Of a stretch of DNA of 64,000 nt, positions 43,958 through 53,400 are shown in pieces (positions within the stretch are counted from its first letter, which is position 1; every line of letters starts with the position of its first letter). Origin of the DNA: RGIG3528 sp963649295 (GTDB taxonomy: Bacteria; Bacillota; Clostridia; Lachnospirales; Lachnospiraceae); contig CAVJHK010000001.1 in NCBI GenBank assembly GCA_963649295.1, forward strand, positions 50,667-114,666. Direction: 5' to 3'. The translations under genes were made by a program, and so were the position numbers. The notes under the pieces were generated by a model, which did not search any database, was not told where the DNA came from, and worked only from the letters and a program-made list of their open reading frames with translations.

Positions 43958-45427
43958 ATGCATATAAATTTGCCGTCTGATGTAAAAAAAATATTGAACA
44001 TTCTGAATCACGCGGGATATGAAGCTTTTGCGGTCGGAGGCTGCGTAAGAGATTCGGTGCTCGGGATTCTGCCGTACGACTGGGACATAACAACGTCTGC
44101 GGATCCTTATGCCGTAAAAAAGCTTTTTTTGCATACCGTTGACACGGGACTTAAGCACGGCACGGTAACCGTGCTTATGAATCATGTGGGATACGAAGTC
44201 ACAACCTATCGCATTGACGGCGAATATAAGGATGCAAGGCATCCCGAAAAGGTTATTTTTACAAAAAATCTTGAAGAAGATTTAAAACGCCGCGATTTTA
44301 CGATAAATGCGATGGCATATAATGACACTCTCGGATTAATTGACCTGTTTGGCGGGGAAAAAGACTTAAAAGAGGGAATAATAAAATGTGTCGGCGATCC
44401 CGAAAAACGTTTTACGGAAGACGCGCTGCGGATACTGAGAGCCTTCCGCTTTGCGGCAAGGTTTGGCTTTAAAATAGATTTGGGCACACTTGAGGCGGCA
44501 TATAAAATCGCCGGAAACATAAAAAAAGTAAGCATAGAAAGAATACGTGAAGAATTAAATAAAATTCTCATGTCCGACAATCCGGATATGCTGATAAAAG
44601 CATACGAAACGGGAGTGACCGGTAATTTTATTTGGGAATTTGATAATTTGTCCCATAAAGATGCGGTGTGCAGTATGATAAAAAATGCCGGAAACGGGTA
44701 TCTTATAAAATATCCGGAATCCGCGCAAAAAAATATTTTGATTCTTAAATGGGCGGTGCTTACGGCATATTGTATATGTGCGGGCAGGGCGGAAAGCAGC
44801 GCAGGAAACGGCACAGGAAACGGCACCTCAAAAAATTGCCGCTTAAAAAAAAGTATCCCTAAAAATTGCAATTCGGATGGTGATGCCGACAAGCTCAACA
44901 CCTTTCTTAACCGTTTCAAATTTGACAATTATTCAAAGCATTGCATAAAAACGCTGAGTGAATATGTTTTTTGTGATATGACGGACTTTAATGCGGCGGA
45001 CATGAGAATTCTTATGAGCAAAACAGGTAAGGATCTGTGTCCGATGCTGTTTGAATTAAAGCGAGTGACCGGTACGGAAAAATATAATGAAACAATATCC
45101 GGCACCGTAAATATGCAAAATGACACAAATTCTGCGAATGACAAAAATACGCAAAATGACACAAATGCGCAAAATGGCACAAATTTGCGAGATGACACAA
45201 ATTTAAACGAATATGAAAAGCTCACTCGGTTGTATGACGAAATCATAAAAAACAACGATTGTACGTCTGTTTCTGAGCTTTGTATTACGGGGCGCGATTT
45301 GATAGGCGCGGGAATTCCTGCGGGGCCCATGGTCGGTGAAATATTAAAAAAACTTCTGGATGAAGTTATGAAGGACCCAAGCCTCAACCAAAAAGCGGAA
45401 TTATTAAAAAGAGCAAAGCGCTTTTAA
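43958..45427 (+). CDS. cca: CCA tRNA nucleotidyltransferase
   Basis: Template-independent class II enzyme that builds or repairs the 3' CCA of tRNAs. The head domain has AFAVGGCVRDSVLG and DWDITTSADP with the catalytic Asp pair. RRDFTINAMAY, DPEKRFTEDALRILRAFRFAARFGF and the neck motif ERIREELNKIL follow. At 489 residues it carries two low-complexity inserts in the body and tail (GNGTGNGTS around residue 287, and five six-residue units QNDTNA-like around 387-416). The C-terminal helices are otherwise normal. Co-transcribed with proS. Confidence 0.95.
   Translation: MHINLPSDVKKILNILNHAGYEAFAVGGCVRDSVLGILPYDWDITTSADPYAVKKLFLHTVDTGLKHGTVTVLMNHVGYEVTTYRIDGEYKDARHPEKVIFTKNLEEDLKRRDFTINAMAYNDTLGLIDLFGGEKDLKEGIIKCVGDPEKRFTEDALRILRAFRFAARFGFKIDLGTLEAAYKIAGNIKKVSIERIREELNKILMSDNPDMLIKAYETGVTGNFIWEFDNLSHKDAVCSMIKNAGNGYLIKYPESAQKNILILKWAVLTAYCICAGRAESSAGNGTGNGTSKNCRLKKSIPKNCNSDGDADKLNTFLNRFKFDNYSKHCIKTLSEYVFCDMTDFNAADMRILMSKTGKDLCPMLFELKRVTGTEKYNETISGTVNMQNDTNSANDKNTQNDTNAQNGTNLRDDTNLNEYEKLTRLYDEIIKNNDCTSVSELCITGRDLIGAGIPAGPMVGEILKKLLDEVMKDPSLNQKAELLKRAKRF
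45116..45205 (+). repeat. 18-bp in-frame tandem repeat, 5 copies, in cca
   Basis: Five units encode QNDTNS, ANDKNT, QNDTNA, QNGTNL and RDDTNL. They are moderately diverged and lie in a loop of the C-terminal domain. Confidence 0.8.
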
Positions 45428-45501
45428 TTTTGGTAAAAAAAATCTTTACCTCACGCTTAGGTCTGAGGTGGGCGTTATGATAAATTCAAAAGGCGTTAAA
45501 A

Positions 45502-46419
45502 ATGGCGGACACCAAAGGGAAAAACGGTATAACCGATAAAAACAGCATAACGGATAAAAACAAAAGGCATCCCGATATTTTTTCAAAAAAAGCTTCGGTA
45601 CTTTTTGTATGTATTTTTGCGGCACTTGTGATATTTACGGTGTCGTTTGTTTTAAAAGGGGCGGGAACCCCTAAAAAGACGGCAGAAGTTTCCAAAATCA
45701 CGGGGACTAAAGCACCAACGGCAAATCCTACATTAATGCCCTATACGGCAATTGTTCTAAATGTGGATAAGGACTCAAAGCATATTACTTTTCACAATGC
45801 CGAAAACGATACCGAATTTGAGCTGTCATATGACGGCGCATCAAAGTTTTACGGTGAATACGGAACGCAAATCACGGCGGGAGTATTGGAAATCGGGGAT
45901 TTGCTTAATGTCACGGTGCGCCTTTACGACAATACAAAAATCGACAAGGGAACGGCACTTACGGACACCTGGGAATATAAGCGTGTTGACGACCTTGTTT
46001 TAAATACGGAAGAAAAGTATCTTACAATCAAAAAAACGAATTATAAATTTTCGGATGATTTGTGTATTTTGAGCAACAATAAAAAAATAACAATATCCGA
46101 CTTAAATACATCGGCGGACAAATATACAATAAGAGGAAAAGGCGAATATGTATATGAAATTATCGTTACGACAGGTCACGGGACGCTTGTTCTTTTAAAT
46201 TCCGGGGATTATGCCGGCGGCACGATAATGCTCGGGCAAAAATATATGTTTGATATTACGGGAAACGGAACATATGTTGTGAGAGAAGGAACATACGATA
46301 TGCAAATCATATACNNNNNNNNNNNNNNNNNNNNNNNNNNNNNNNNNNNNNNNNNNNNNAATAAAACGGTTGACATAGTGCGTGATGATGTTGTATATTT
46401 TGACTTTTATAAAAATTGA
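45502..46419 (+). CDS. Membrane-anchored protein with PEGA-like C-terminus (assembly gap inside)
   Basis: Protein of about 305 residues: a Lys/Asn-rich cytoplasmic N-terminus with TDKN repeats, one TM segment at about 32-53 (VLFVCIFAALVIFTVSFVL), a Pro/Thr linker, and an extracytoplasmic beta-rich part. The C-terminal segment (GTIMLGQKYMFDITGNGTYVVREGTYDM) resembles PEGA surface-layer-type domains. Fifteen residues near the end are unsequenced, but the frame is kept. Start at ATG 45502, with AAAAGG 8 nt upstream; ATG 45477 is out of frame. Function unknown. Confidence 0.7.
   Translation: MADTKGKNGITDKNSITDKNKRHPDIFSKKASVLFVCIFAALVIFTVSFVLKGAGTPKKTAEVSKITGTKAPTANPTLMPYTAIVLNVDKDSKHITFHNAENDTEFELSYDGASKFYGEYGTQITAGVLEIGDLLNVTVRLYDNTKIDKGTALTDTWEYKRVDDLVLNTEEKYLTIKKTNYKFSDDLCILSNNKKITISDLNTSADKYTIRGKGEYVYEIIVTTGHGTLVLLNSGDYAGGTIMLGQKYMFDITGNGTYVVREGTYDMQIIYXXXXXXXXXXXXXXXNKTVDIVRDDVVYFDFYKN
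46315..46359. other. Assembly gap (45 N)
   Basis: Short unsequenced run in the PEGA-like region. It may reflect an unresolved repeat. Confidence 0.99.
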
Positions 46420-46496
46420 TATTTAGGTCCGAATATTTTGCAATCGTCCTTGGCGCATGACCGCATTCTGGCTGTTGTATTGCGCTGCTTTTATAT

Positions 46497-46564
46497 GAGC
46501 AAGTAACGATATATGAGCAAGTAACGATATATTAGCAAGTAACGATATATGAGCAAGTAACGAG
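46497..46564 (+). repeat. 18-bp tandem repeat, 3.8 copies, upstream of phosphoglucomutase
   Basis: Unit GAGCAAGTAACGATATAT at 46497, 46515 and 46533 (one change), plus a 14-bp partial copy. Near-identical copies suggest recent amplification. The rest of the 46420-46607 spacer shows no other clear element. Confidence 0.9.
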
Positions 46565-46607
46565 GCAGATTGCAAATATCATTGACGTGCATTTGGGAGG
46601 TATTAAA

Positions 46608-48344
46608 ATGCGTGATTATAAAAAATTGTACGAAGAGTGGCTTGAAAGCTCCGTATTCAGCTCCGAAACAAAAGAAGAATTAAAGAATATACAAGGTAAC
46701 GAAGACGAAATCCGTGAACGCTTTTATAAGGATCTTGAGTTTGGTACGGGCGGATTGCGAGGCATAATCGGAGCCGGCACAAACCGCATGAATATTTATA
46801 CGGTACGCCGTGCTACCCAGGGACTTGCCAATTATATCAAAAAAATGAATGCCTGCGAAAAGGGCGTTGCGATTGCATTCGATTCACGTCATATGTCTCC
46901 GGAATTTGCCGATGAAGCCGCATTGTGTCTCAACGCAAACGGCATAAAGGCATATGTTTTTTCGTCACTTCGTCCGACGCCTGTACTTTCTTTTGCTGTA
47001 CGTTATCTTCATGCGACGGCGGGAATCAATATTACGGCAAGCCACAATCCGCCGGAATACAACGGATACAAGGTTTATTGGGAAGACGGCGCTCAGATTG
47101 TTTATCCCCATGACACAAATATATTAAAGGAAGTTGCGGATATTACGGATTTTGGTTCGGCACTTACCATGAACAAAGAAACAGCCGTAAAGCAGGGACT
47201 TTACAATGTAATAGGCAGTGATCTTGATGATGCCTATACAGAAATATTAAAAAAGCTTGTCCTTCGCCCTGAAGCAATCAAAGCTACCGCCGACAGCCTA
47301 AAAATAGTTTATACACCTCTTCACGGAACGGGAAACATTCCCGTAAGACGGGTGCTTTCGGAGCTCGGATTTAAGAATGTATATGTTGTGCCTGAGCAGG
47401 AAAAGCCGGACGGCAATTTCCCAACGGTATCTTATCCCAATCCCGAAGCAAAAGAAGCTTTTGCGCTCGGTCTTAAACTTGCCCGTGAAAAGGATGCGGA
47501 TCTTGTGCTTGCAAACGATCCCGATGCCGACAGACTCGGAGTTTACGTTAAGGATACAGTCACAAACGATTATATACCGCTTACGGGAAATATGTCGGGG
47601 TGCCTCCTTGCAGATTATGAAATTATGTCGATGCAGGAAAAAGCGCACTCCCTTCCCAAAGACGGCGCACTCATTACAACGATTGTTTCAACCAATATGG
47701 CGCATGCGATTGCGGATTATTATAAGGTTGATTATTATGAGGTGCTTACGGGCTTTAAATTCATCGGCGAAAAGATGCGTGAATTTGAAGAAAAGGGATA
47801 CGGCACATATCTGTTCGGATTTGAAGAAAGCTACGGCTGTCTTATCGGCGATCACGCGCGCGACAAGGATGCCGTTGTTGCCACAATGGCTCTTTGCGAG
47901 GCAGCGGCATATTATAAGACCAAAAACATGACGCTTTGGGATGCCATGCTTTCGCTTTATGAGAGATACGGATTCTATAAGGACGACATTATTTCGGTTA
48001 CGATGAAGGGAATCTCGGGACTTGCCAAAATCGGAGAAATTATGGAAGAGCTCCGTAATAATCCCTTGTCGGAAATTGACGGCTTAAAGGTGCTCGCCGT
48101 TCGCGATTACCAAAAGGACGTAAGGCGTGATTTTCATACTGGTGCCGAAACCAAAACCGGGCTTCCCATATCCAATGTCCTTTATTATGAGCTTGAAAAC
48201 GATTATTATGTATGCGTTCGCCCGTCCGGCACCGAGCCCAAGATAAAGCTTTATTTCGGAGTCAGGGGTGAGTCGCTCACGGATGCGGCAGATAAACTTT
48301 CTTCACTCGGAAAAGCCGTAAAGGAACTTTTGGAGCGGATGTAA
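46608..48344 (+). CDS. Alpha-phosphoglucomutase/phosphomannomutase
   Basis: Interconverts glucose-1-phosphate and glucose-6-phosphate, linking glycogen breakdown to glycolysis and sugar-nucleotide synthesis. 578 residues, the long PgcA-like form. Visible: FGTGGLRGIIGAGTNRMN, the phosphoserine loop TASHNPPEYNGYK, the metal loop LANDPDADRLG, the sugar loop GFEESYGCL and C-terminal RPSGTEPKIKLYF. Start at ATG 46608, with GGGAGG 7 nt upstream. Its substrate fits the glgP product. Confidence 0.95.
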   Translation: MRDYKKLYEEWLESSVFSSETKEELKNIQGNEDEIRERFYKDLEFGTGGLRGIIGAGTNRMNIYTVRRATQGLANYIKKMNACEKGVAIAFDSRHMSPEFADEAALCLNANGIKAYVFSSLRPTPVLSFAVRYLHATAGINITASHNPPEYNGYKVYWEDGAQIVYPHDTNILKEVADITDFGSALTMNKETAVKQGLYNVIGSDLDDAYTEILKKLVLRPEAIKATADSLKIVYTPLHGTGNIPVRRVLSELGFKNVYVVPEQEKPDGNFPTVSYPNPEAKEAFALGLKLAREKDADLVLANDPDADRLGVYVKDTVTNDYIPLTGNMSGCLLADYEIMSMQEKAHSLPKDGALITTIVSTNMAHAIADYYKVDYYEVLTGFKFIGEKMREFEEKGYGTYLFGFEESYGCLIGDHARDKDAVVATMALCEAAAYYKTKNMTLWDAMLSLYERYGFYKDDIISVTMKGISGLAKIGEIMEELRNNPLSEIDGLKVLAVRDYQKDVRRDFHTGAETKTGLPISNVLYYELENDYYVCVRPSGTEPKIKLYFGVRGESLTDAADKLSSLGKAVKELLERM

Positions 48345-48350
48345 GATAAA

Positions 48351-48422
48351 CATAACATAAATCGGAGCGGAAACCGGTATAGGATAAACCGAAGCCGGGT
48401 TCGGCATAACATAAATCGGAGC
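48351..48422 (+). repeat. 18-bp direct repeat flanking a short spacer
   Basis: CATAACATAAATCGGAGC occurs exactly at 48351-48368 and 48405-48422. The second copy provides the GGAG ribosome-binding site of the HAD gene. CCGAA/TTCGG can pair in between. Confidence 0.8.
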
Positions 48423-48426
48423 AAGA

Positions 48427-49077
48427 ATGATAAAATACGTACTTGTCGACCTTGACGGAACGCTTGTAAATTCCTGTGAAGGCGTCACAAAAAGCATAAA
48501 ATACGCGCTTGAATCCATGAATATTGATTGTCCGGATTTAAATGCCCTAAAAAAATACATAGGTCCGCCGATCACATGGTCGTTTGCGGATGCGGGCGTT
48601 TTGGATGCGGAAGTGAACAATGCCATAAAAAAGTACCGTGAGCGGTATGAGGCAGTGGGACTTTTTGAAGCGGAAGTATATAAAGGTATTCCGGAACTTA
48701 TGAAGTCGCTTCGGGATGCAGGGAAAAAGCTTATTCTTGCGACGTCAAAGCCCTTAAATTATGCGGTTAAGGTAATGGAGCATTTTGAGCTTGACGTGTT
48801 TTTTGACGATTTATGCGGAGCCGGCTCCGACACGGAGCGAAATACAAAAGCGGATGTTGTGCATTATATTATCGAAAAGCATAACATAAGCGATTTAAAC
48901 GAAGCTCTGATGCTTGGAGATACCAGGTTTGACGTGCAGGGAGCGGCGGCGTGCGGCATCAAAACACTCGGTGTTCTTTGGGGCTTCGGTGATATGACGA
49001 GCTTAATGCAGGCAGGTGCGGTAGGAGTTACAGAGACACCTATTGAAGCGTACAAAAAAATTATCGAAATGAATTAA
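48427..49077 (+). CDS. HAD-family hydrolase
   Basis: Soluble phosphatase of 216 residues with a helical cap. Motif I is LVDLDGTLVNS, motif II LATSKP, the motif III lysine is in NTKAD, and motif IV is MLGDTRFDVQGA. The KKYIGPPITWSF stretch is typical of the phosphoglycolate-phosphatase-like/5'-nucleotidase branch. The SD lies within a duplicated 18-bp element. Substrate unknown; it may clear a phosphorylated by-product. Confidence 0.88.
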   Translation: MIKYVLVDLDGTLVNSCEGVTKSIKYALESMNIDCPDLNALKKYIGPPITWSFADAGVLDAEVNNAIKKYRERYEAVGLFEAEVYKGIPELMKSLRDAGKKLILATSKPLNYAVKVMEHFELDVFFDDLCGAGSDTERNTKADVVHYIIEKHNISDLNEALMLGDTRFDVQGAAACGIKTLGVLWGFGDMTSLMQAGAVGVTETPIEAYKKIIEMN

Positions 49078-49113
49078 AGCGGGGGCAAAATACCTTTTAA
49101 CTTCATTAGTCAT

Positions 49114-49187
49114 AGGAAGCTAAAAACCAACTTCCGATAAGTTGTATATTAGGAAGCTAAAAACCGACTTCCGATAGATTATATTTA
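49114..49187 (+). repeat. 37-bp tandem repeat, 2 copies, before asnA
   Basis: Copies 49114-49150 and 49151-49187. Each holds the inverted repeat GGAAG/CTTCC around CTAAAAACC and ends with a TATATT-like AT-rich stretch, so each could form a small hairpin or carry a -10-like element. Confidence 0.75.
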
Positions 49188-49202
49188 TAAGGAGGAAAAA
49201 TT

Positions 49203-50213
49203 ATGAGCAGTTTTTATGTGCCCGAGGGCTACAGATCCGAGCTCGGCGTAAAGGAAACACAAGGCGCGATCAAGCACCTTAAGGATTATTTTGAGAGACA
49301 GTTGTCAAAACAGCTTAATCTGACGCGTGTCAGCGCACCTCTCTTTGTGACACCGGAATCCGGACTGAACGACAACCTAAACGGCGTTGAGCGCCCCGTC
49401 AAATTCGGCATTAAGGAGCAGGGCGACCGTGAGGTTGAAATCGTACATTCCCTTGCAAAATGGAAGAGAATGGCACTTAAAAAATATAATTTTTCCTACG
49501 GCGAAGGGCTTTATACCGATATGAACGCAATCCGCCGCGATGAAGATACGGATAATGTTCATTCGATATTTGTCGACCAATGGGACTGGGAAAAGATAAT
49601 CCTAAAGGACGAAAGAAACATTGAAACGCTTAAGTCAACCGTCCGCAAGGTTTATTCGGCTCTTCGCGAAACAGAGCATTATATCGCAAACAAATACGAT
49701 TACATAAAAGAAATTCTTCCGAAGGAAATTTCCTTTGTGACAACGCAGGAACTGGAGAATATGTATCCGAATCTCACCCCAAAGGAACGCGAAACGGAAA
49801 TCACACGTCTCAAGGGTGCCGTGTTTATTATGCAAATAGGAGACAAGCTTTTGTCCGGCGAAAAGCATGACGGACGTGCTCCTGACTATGACGACTGGTC
49901 CCTGAACGGCGACATAATCGTTTATTATCCGGTGCTTGGGACGGCGCTCGAGCTTTCGTCGATGGGAATAAGAGTTGACGAAACAGCACTTGCTGAGCAG
50001 CTAAAAAAAGCGGGATGCGAAGAGAGAATAAATCTTCCTTTCCAAAAGGCAATTATTGAAAAGAGCCTTCCCTATACCGTCGGCGGAGGAATAGGACAAA
50101 GCAGAATATGCATGTTTTTCTTGAGAAAAGCGCATATCGGCGAGGTCCAGGCGTCGATTTGGACGGATGAAACAATAAAAGAAGCAGAAGAAAAAGGAGT
50201 GATGCTTTTATAA
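49203..50213 (+). CDS. asnA: Aspartate--ammonia ligase
   Basis: Ammonia-dependent asparagine synthetase of 336 residues, related to class II synthetases. Visible: VSAPLFVTPESGLNDNLNG, FGIKEQGDREVEIVHSLAKWKRMAL, YTDMNAIRRDE, HSIFVDQWDWE, and PYTVGGGIGQSRICM near the end. SD GGAGG lies before ATG 49203. The stop codon is inside the terminator hairpin. It supplies Asn for asnS at 27358. Confidence 0.96.
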   Translation: MSSFYVPEGYRSELGVKETQGAIKHLKDYFERQLSKQLNLTRVSAPLFVTPESGLNDNLNGVERPVKFGIKEQGDREVEIVHSLAKWKRMALKKYNFSYGEGLYTDMNAIRRDEDTDNVHSIFVDQWDWEKIILKDERNIETLKSTVRKVYSALRETEHYIANKYDYIKEILPKEISFVTTQELENMYPNLTPKERETEITRLKGAVFIMQIGDKLLSGEKHDGRAPDYDDWSLNGDIIVYYPVLGTALELSSMGIRVDETALAEQLKKAGCEERINLPFQKAIIEKSLPYTVGGGIGQSRICMFFLRKAHIGEVQASIWTDETIKEAEEKGVMLL

Positions 50214-50227
50214 GCATCACTTTTTTT
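50198..50227 (+). terminator. Terminator overlapping asnA stop
   Basis: AGTGATGCTT (50198-50207) pairs with AAGCATCACT (50212-50221), followed by T residues. The TAA at 50211-50213 lies in the loop and 3' arm. Confidence 0.88.
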
Positions 50228-50296
50228 GCCATATAGGAAATTTTATCCCCGCAAGATTCACAAGGTATTTACCACACAATATTCATAATTTATTCA

Positions 50297-50325
50297 TTTA
50301 CAAAGCGCATAAAAAATGTTAAACT
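50297..50325 (+). promoter_or_regulatory. Possible PFOR promoter
   Basis: TTTACA (50297-50302), 17-nt spacer, TAAACT (50320-50325), about 95 nt before the start codon. Confidence 0.4.
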
Positions 50326-50421
50326 TTCGACAAAACGGCTTTATGATGTGATATGAGGATTCGGATATTTATTATCATCCGTGTCATATTATATAAAGCC
50401 CAAATTTTAGGAGGAAACAAT

Positions 50422-53400
50422 ATGTCCAGAGCAAAACAATCAATGGACGGCAATACAGCTGCGGCTCATGTGGCCTATGCATTTACGGATGTTGCCGCAA
50501 TCTATCCGATTACTCCCTCCAGCCCGATGGCAGACTACGTAGATCAGTGGTCGGCACAGGGCCAGGAAAACATTTTCGGTAACAAGGTAAAGGTTGTTGA
50601 AATGCAGTCCGAAGCAGGCGCTGCAGGTACCGTTCACGGCTCACTTGCCGTAGGTGCTCTTACAACAACATTCACCGCATCGCAGGGTCTTCTTCTTATG
50701 ATCCCCAACATGTATAAGATTGCCGGCGAGCAGCTTCCGTGCGTATTTGATGTATCCGCACGTACCGTTGCAACACAGTCGCTCAACATTTTCGGTGATC
50801 ATTCCGACGTTTATGCATGTCGTCAGACGGGCTTCGCAATGCTTTGCGAAACAAACCCTCAGGAAGTTATGGATCTTTCGCCCGTTGCACACCTTGCATC
50901 AATCGAAGGCAAAGTTCCTTTCCTTAACTTCTTCGACGGATTCCGTACATCTCACGAGATCCAGAAGATCGAAAAGTGGGATTATGCCGACTTAAAAGAG
51001 ATGTGCAACATGGATGCAGTCAAAGCATTCCGTGAGCATGCACTCAATCCCGAGCATCCCGCAATGCGCGGTTCCCACGAAAACGGAGACGTTTTCTTCC
51101 AGCACAGAGAAGCCTGCAACCCGGTTTACAATGCACTTCCCGCAGTTGTTGAAAAATATATGGGAAAGATTAACGAAAAGCTCGGCACAAATTACGATCT
51201 TTTCAACTACTACGGTGCTCCCGACGCAGACAGAATAATCGTTGCAATGGGTTCCATCTGCGATGTTGCCGAAGAAGTTATCGACTATCTCACAAAGCAG
51301 GGTGAGAAGGTAGGCTTAATCAAGGTTCGTCTTTACAGACCTTGGGTATCGGAGAGCTTCCTCAAAGTGCTTCCCGCTACAGCAAAGAAAATTGCTGTTC
51401 TTGACAGAACAAAGGAGCCCGGCGCACTTGGCGAGCCTCTTTACCTCGATGTTGCAACAACACTTCGTGAGGCAGGAAAGAATGACTTAATCCTTACAGG
51501 CGGCCGTTATGGTCTCGGCTCAAAGGATACACCTCCGTCATCCGTATTTGCCGTATACAAGGAGCTTGAAAAGGATGCTCCCAAAGCCCGCTTCACAATA
51601 GGAATCGTTGATGATGTTACCGGTCTTTCGCTTCCCGAAGTCAAGCCCGCTCCCATCACGGCAGCCGAAGGCACCGTTGAATGCAAATTCTGGGGACTCG
51701 GCGGCGACGGAACGGTCGGTGCAAACAAGAACTCGACAAAGATCATCGGTGACCATACAGACAAATATATCCAGGCATATTTCCAGTATGACTCCAAAAA
51801 GACGGGCGGAATTACGATTTCTCACCTTCGTTTCGGTGACAAGCCTATCCGTTCCCCTTATTATATCAACCAGGCAGATTTTGTTGCATGCCACAACCCT
51901 TCATATGTAATCAAGGGCTATAAGATGGTTCAGGACGTTAAGCCGGGCGGAATCTTCATGATCAACTGCCAGTGGTCGGATGAAGAGCTTGAGCATCATC
52001 TTCCCGCAGAGGCAAAGCGCTATATCGCAAAGAACAACGTTCAGCTTTATACAATCAACGCAATCGACAAGGCTATTGAGATCGGTATGGGCAAGCGTAC
52101 AAATACGATTCTCCAGTCCGCTTTCTTTAAGCTTGCAAATGTTATGCCTATCGCAGAAGCAATCGACTTCATGAAGGCAGCAGCAAAGAAGTCCTATGGC
52201 AAGAAGGGCGACGCCGTTGTAGAAATGAACTACAAGGCAATCGACGCAGGCGTTGACGCACTTCACAAGGTAGAGGTTCCCGCTTCTTGGGCAAGTGCCG
52301 AAGACGCACCGAAGCAGATCAATCGTACGGGTCGTCCCGCAACGGTTAAGATGGTTAACGAACTTCTTGATCCCATCGGACTTATGGACGGTGATTCACT
52401 TCCCGTTTCGGCATTCAAGGATATCGCAGACGGCCAGTTTGAGACAGGTGCTTCTCAATACGAAAAGCGCGGTACGGCAGTTATGGTTCCCGAGTGGAAT
52501 CCCGAAGCATGCGCACAGTGTAACTCCTGTGCATTTGTATGCTCACATGCAACAATCCGTCCGTTTATCTTAAATGCGGACGAAGTAAAGGCAGCTCCTT
52601 CAAATATCAAGCTTGCGGCTTCAAAGCATGCCATAGATACAACCATGCAGTATACAATGAGCGTTTCGCCTCTTGACTGTATGGGATGCGGCGAGTGCGT
52701 AACCGTATGTCCGGCAGCCGAAAAGGGTGCTTTGAAGATGGTTCCTCAGGAAACACAGAGCGCAGAACAGCCTGTATTCGATTATCTTGTAGCAAATGTA
52801 GGCAAGAAGGAAATCAAGCCCGTATTTACGGACTTCACACCTATCGGATCGCAGTACAACCAGCCGCTTCTTGAGTTCTCGGGATCATGCGCAGGTTGTG
52901 CCGAAACATCATATGCAAGACTCATCACACAGCTCTTCGGTGAGAATATGTATATTTCAAATGCTACGGGATGCTCATCCATTTGGGGCGGCCCTGCAGC
53001 AACATCACCTTATACGGTAAACAAGGATTCGTTACAGGGACCCGCTTGGGCAAATTCACTCTTTGAGGATAATGCAGAGCATGGTTTCGGTATGTATCTC
53101 GGTCAGAAGGTTCTTCGTGATCAGCTTATCGCAAAGCTCATAAAGATGAAGGACAGCGACAAGGCTTCCGATTCCTTAAAGGCAGTAATCGACAAATTCC
53201 TTGCATCAAAGGATGATACAAGAAGCAATACAAAGGACGCAAACAATCTTATTGCAGAACTCGAAAAGGCTGAAAGCGCATTCACATGCGGATGTGCTAC
53301 CGAAATCCTCTCAAAGAAGCAGTACCTCGCAAAGAAGTCAATCTGGATCTTCGGCGGAGACGGCTGGGCATATGACATCGGCTTTGGCGGACTCGATCAT

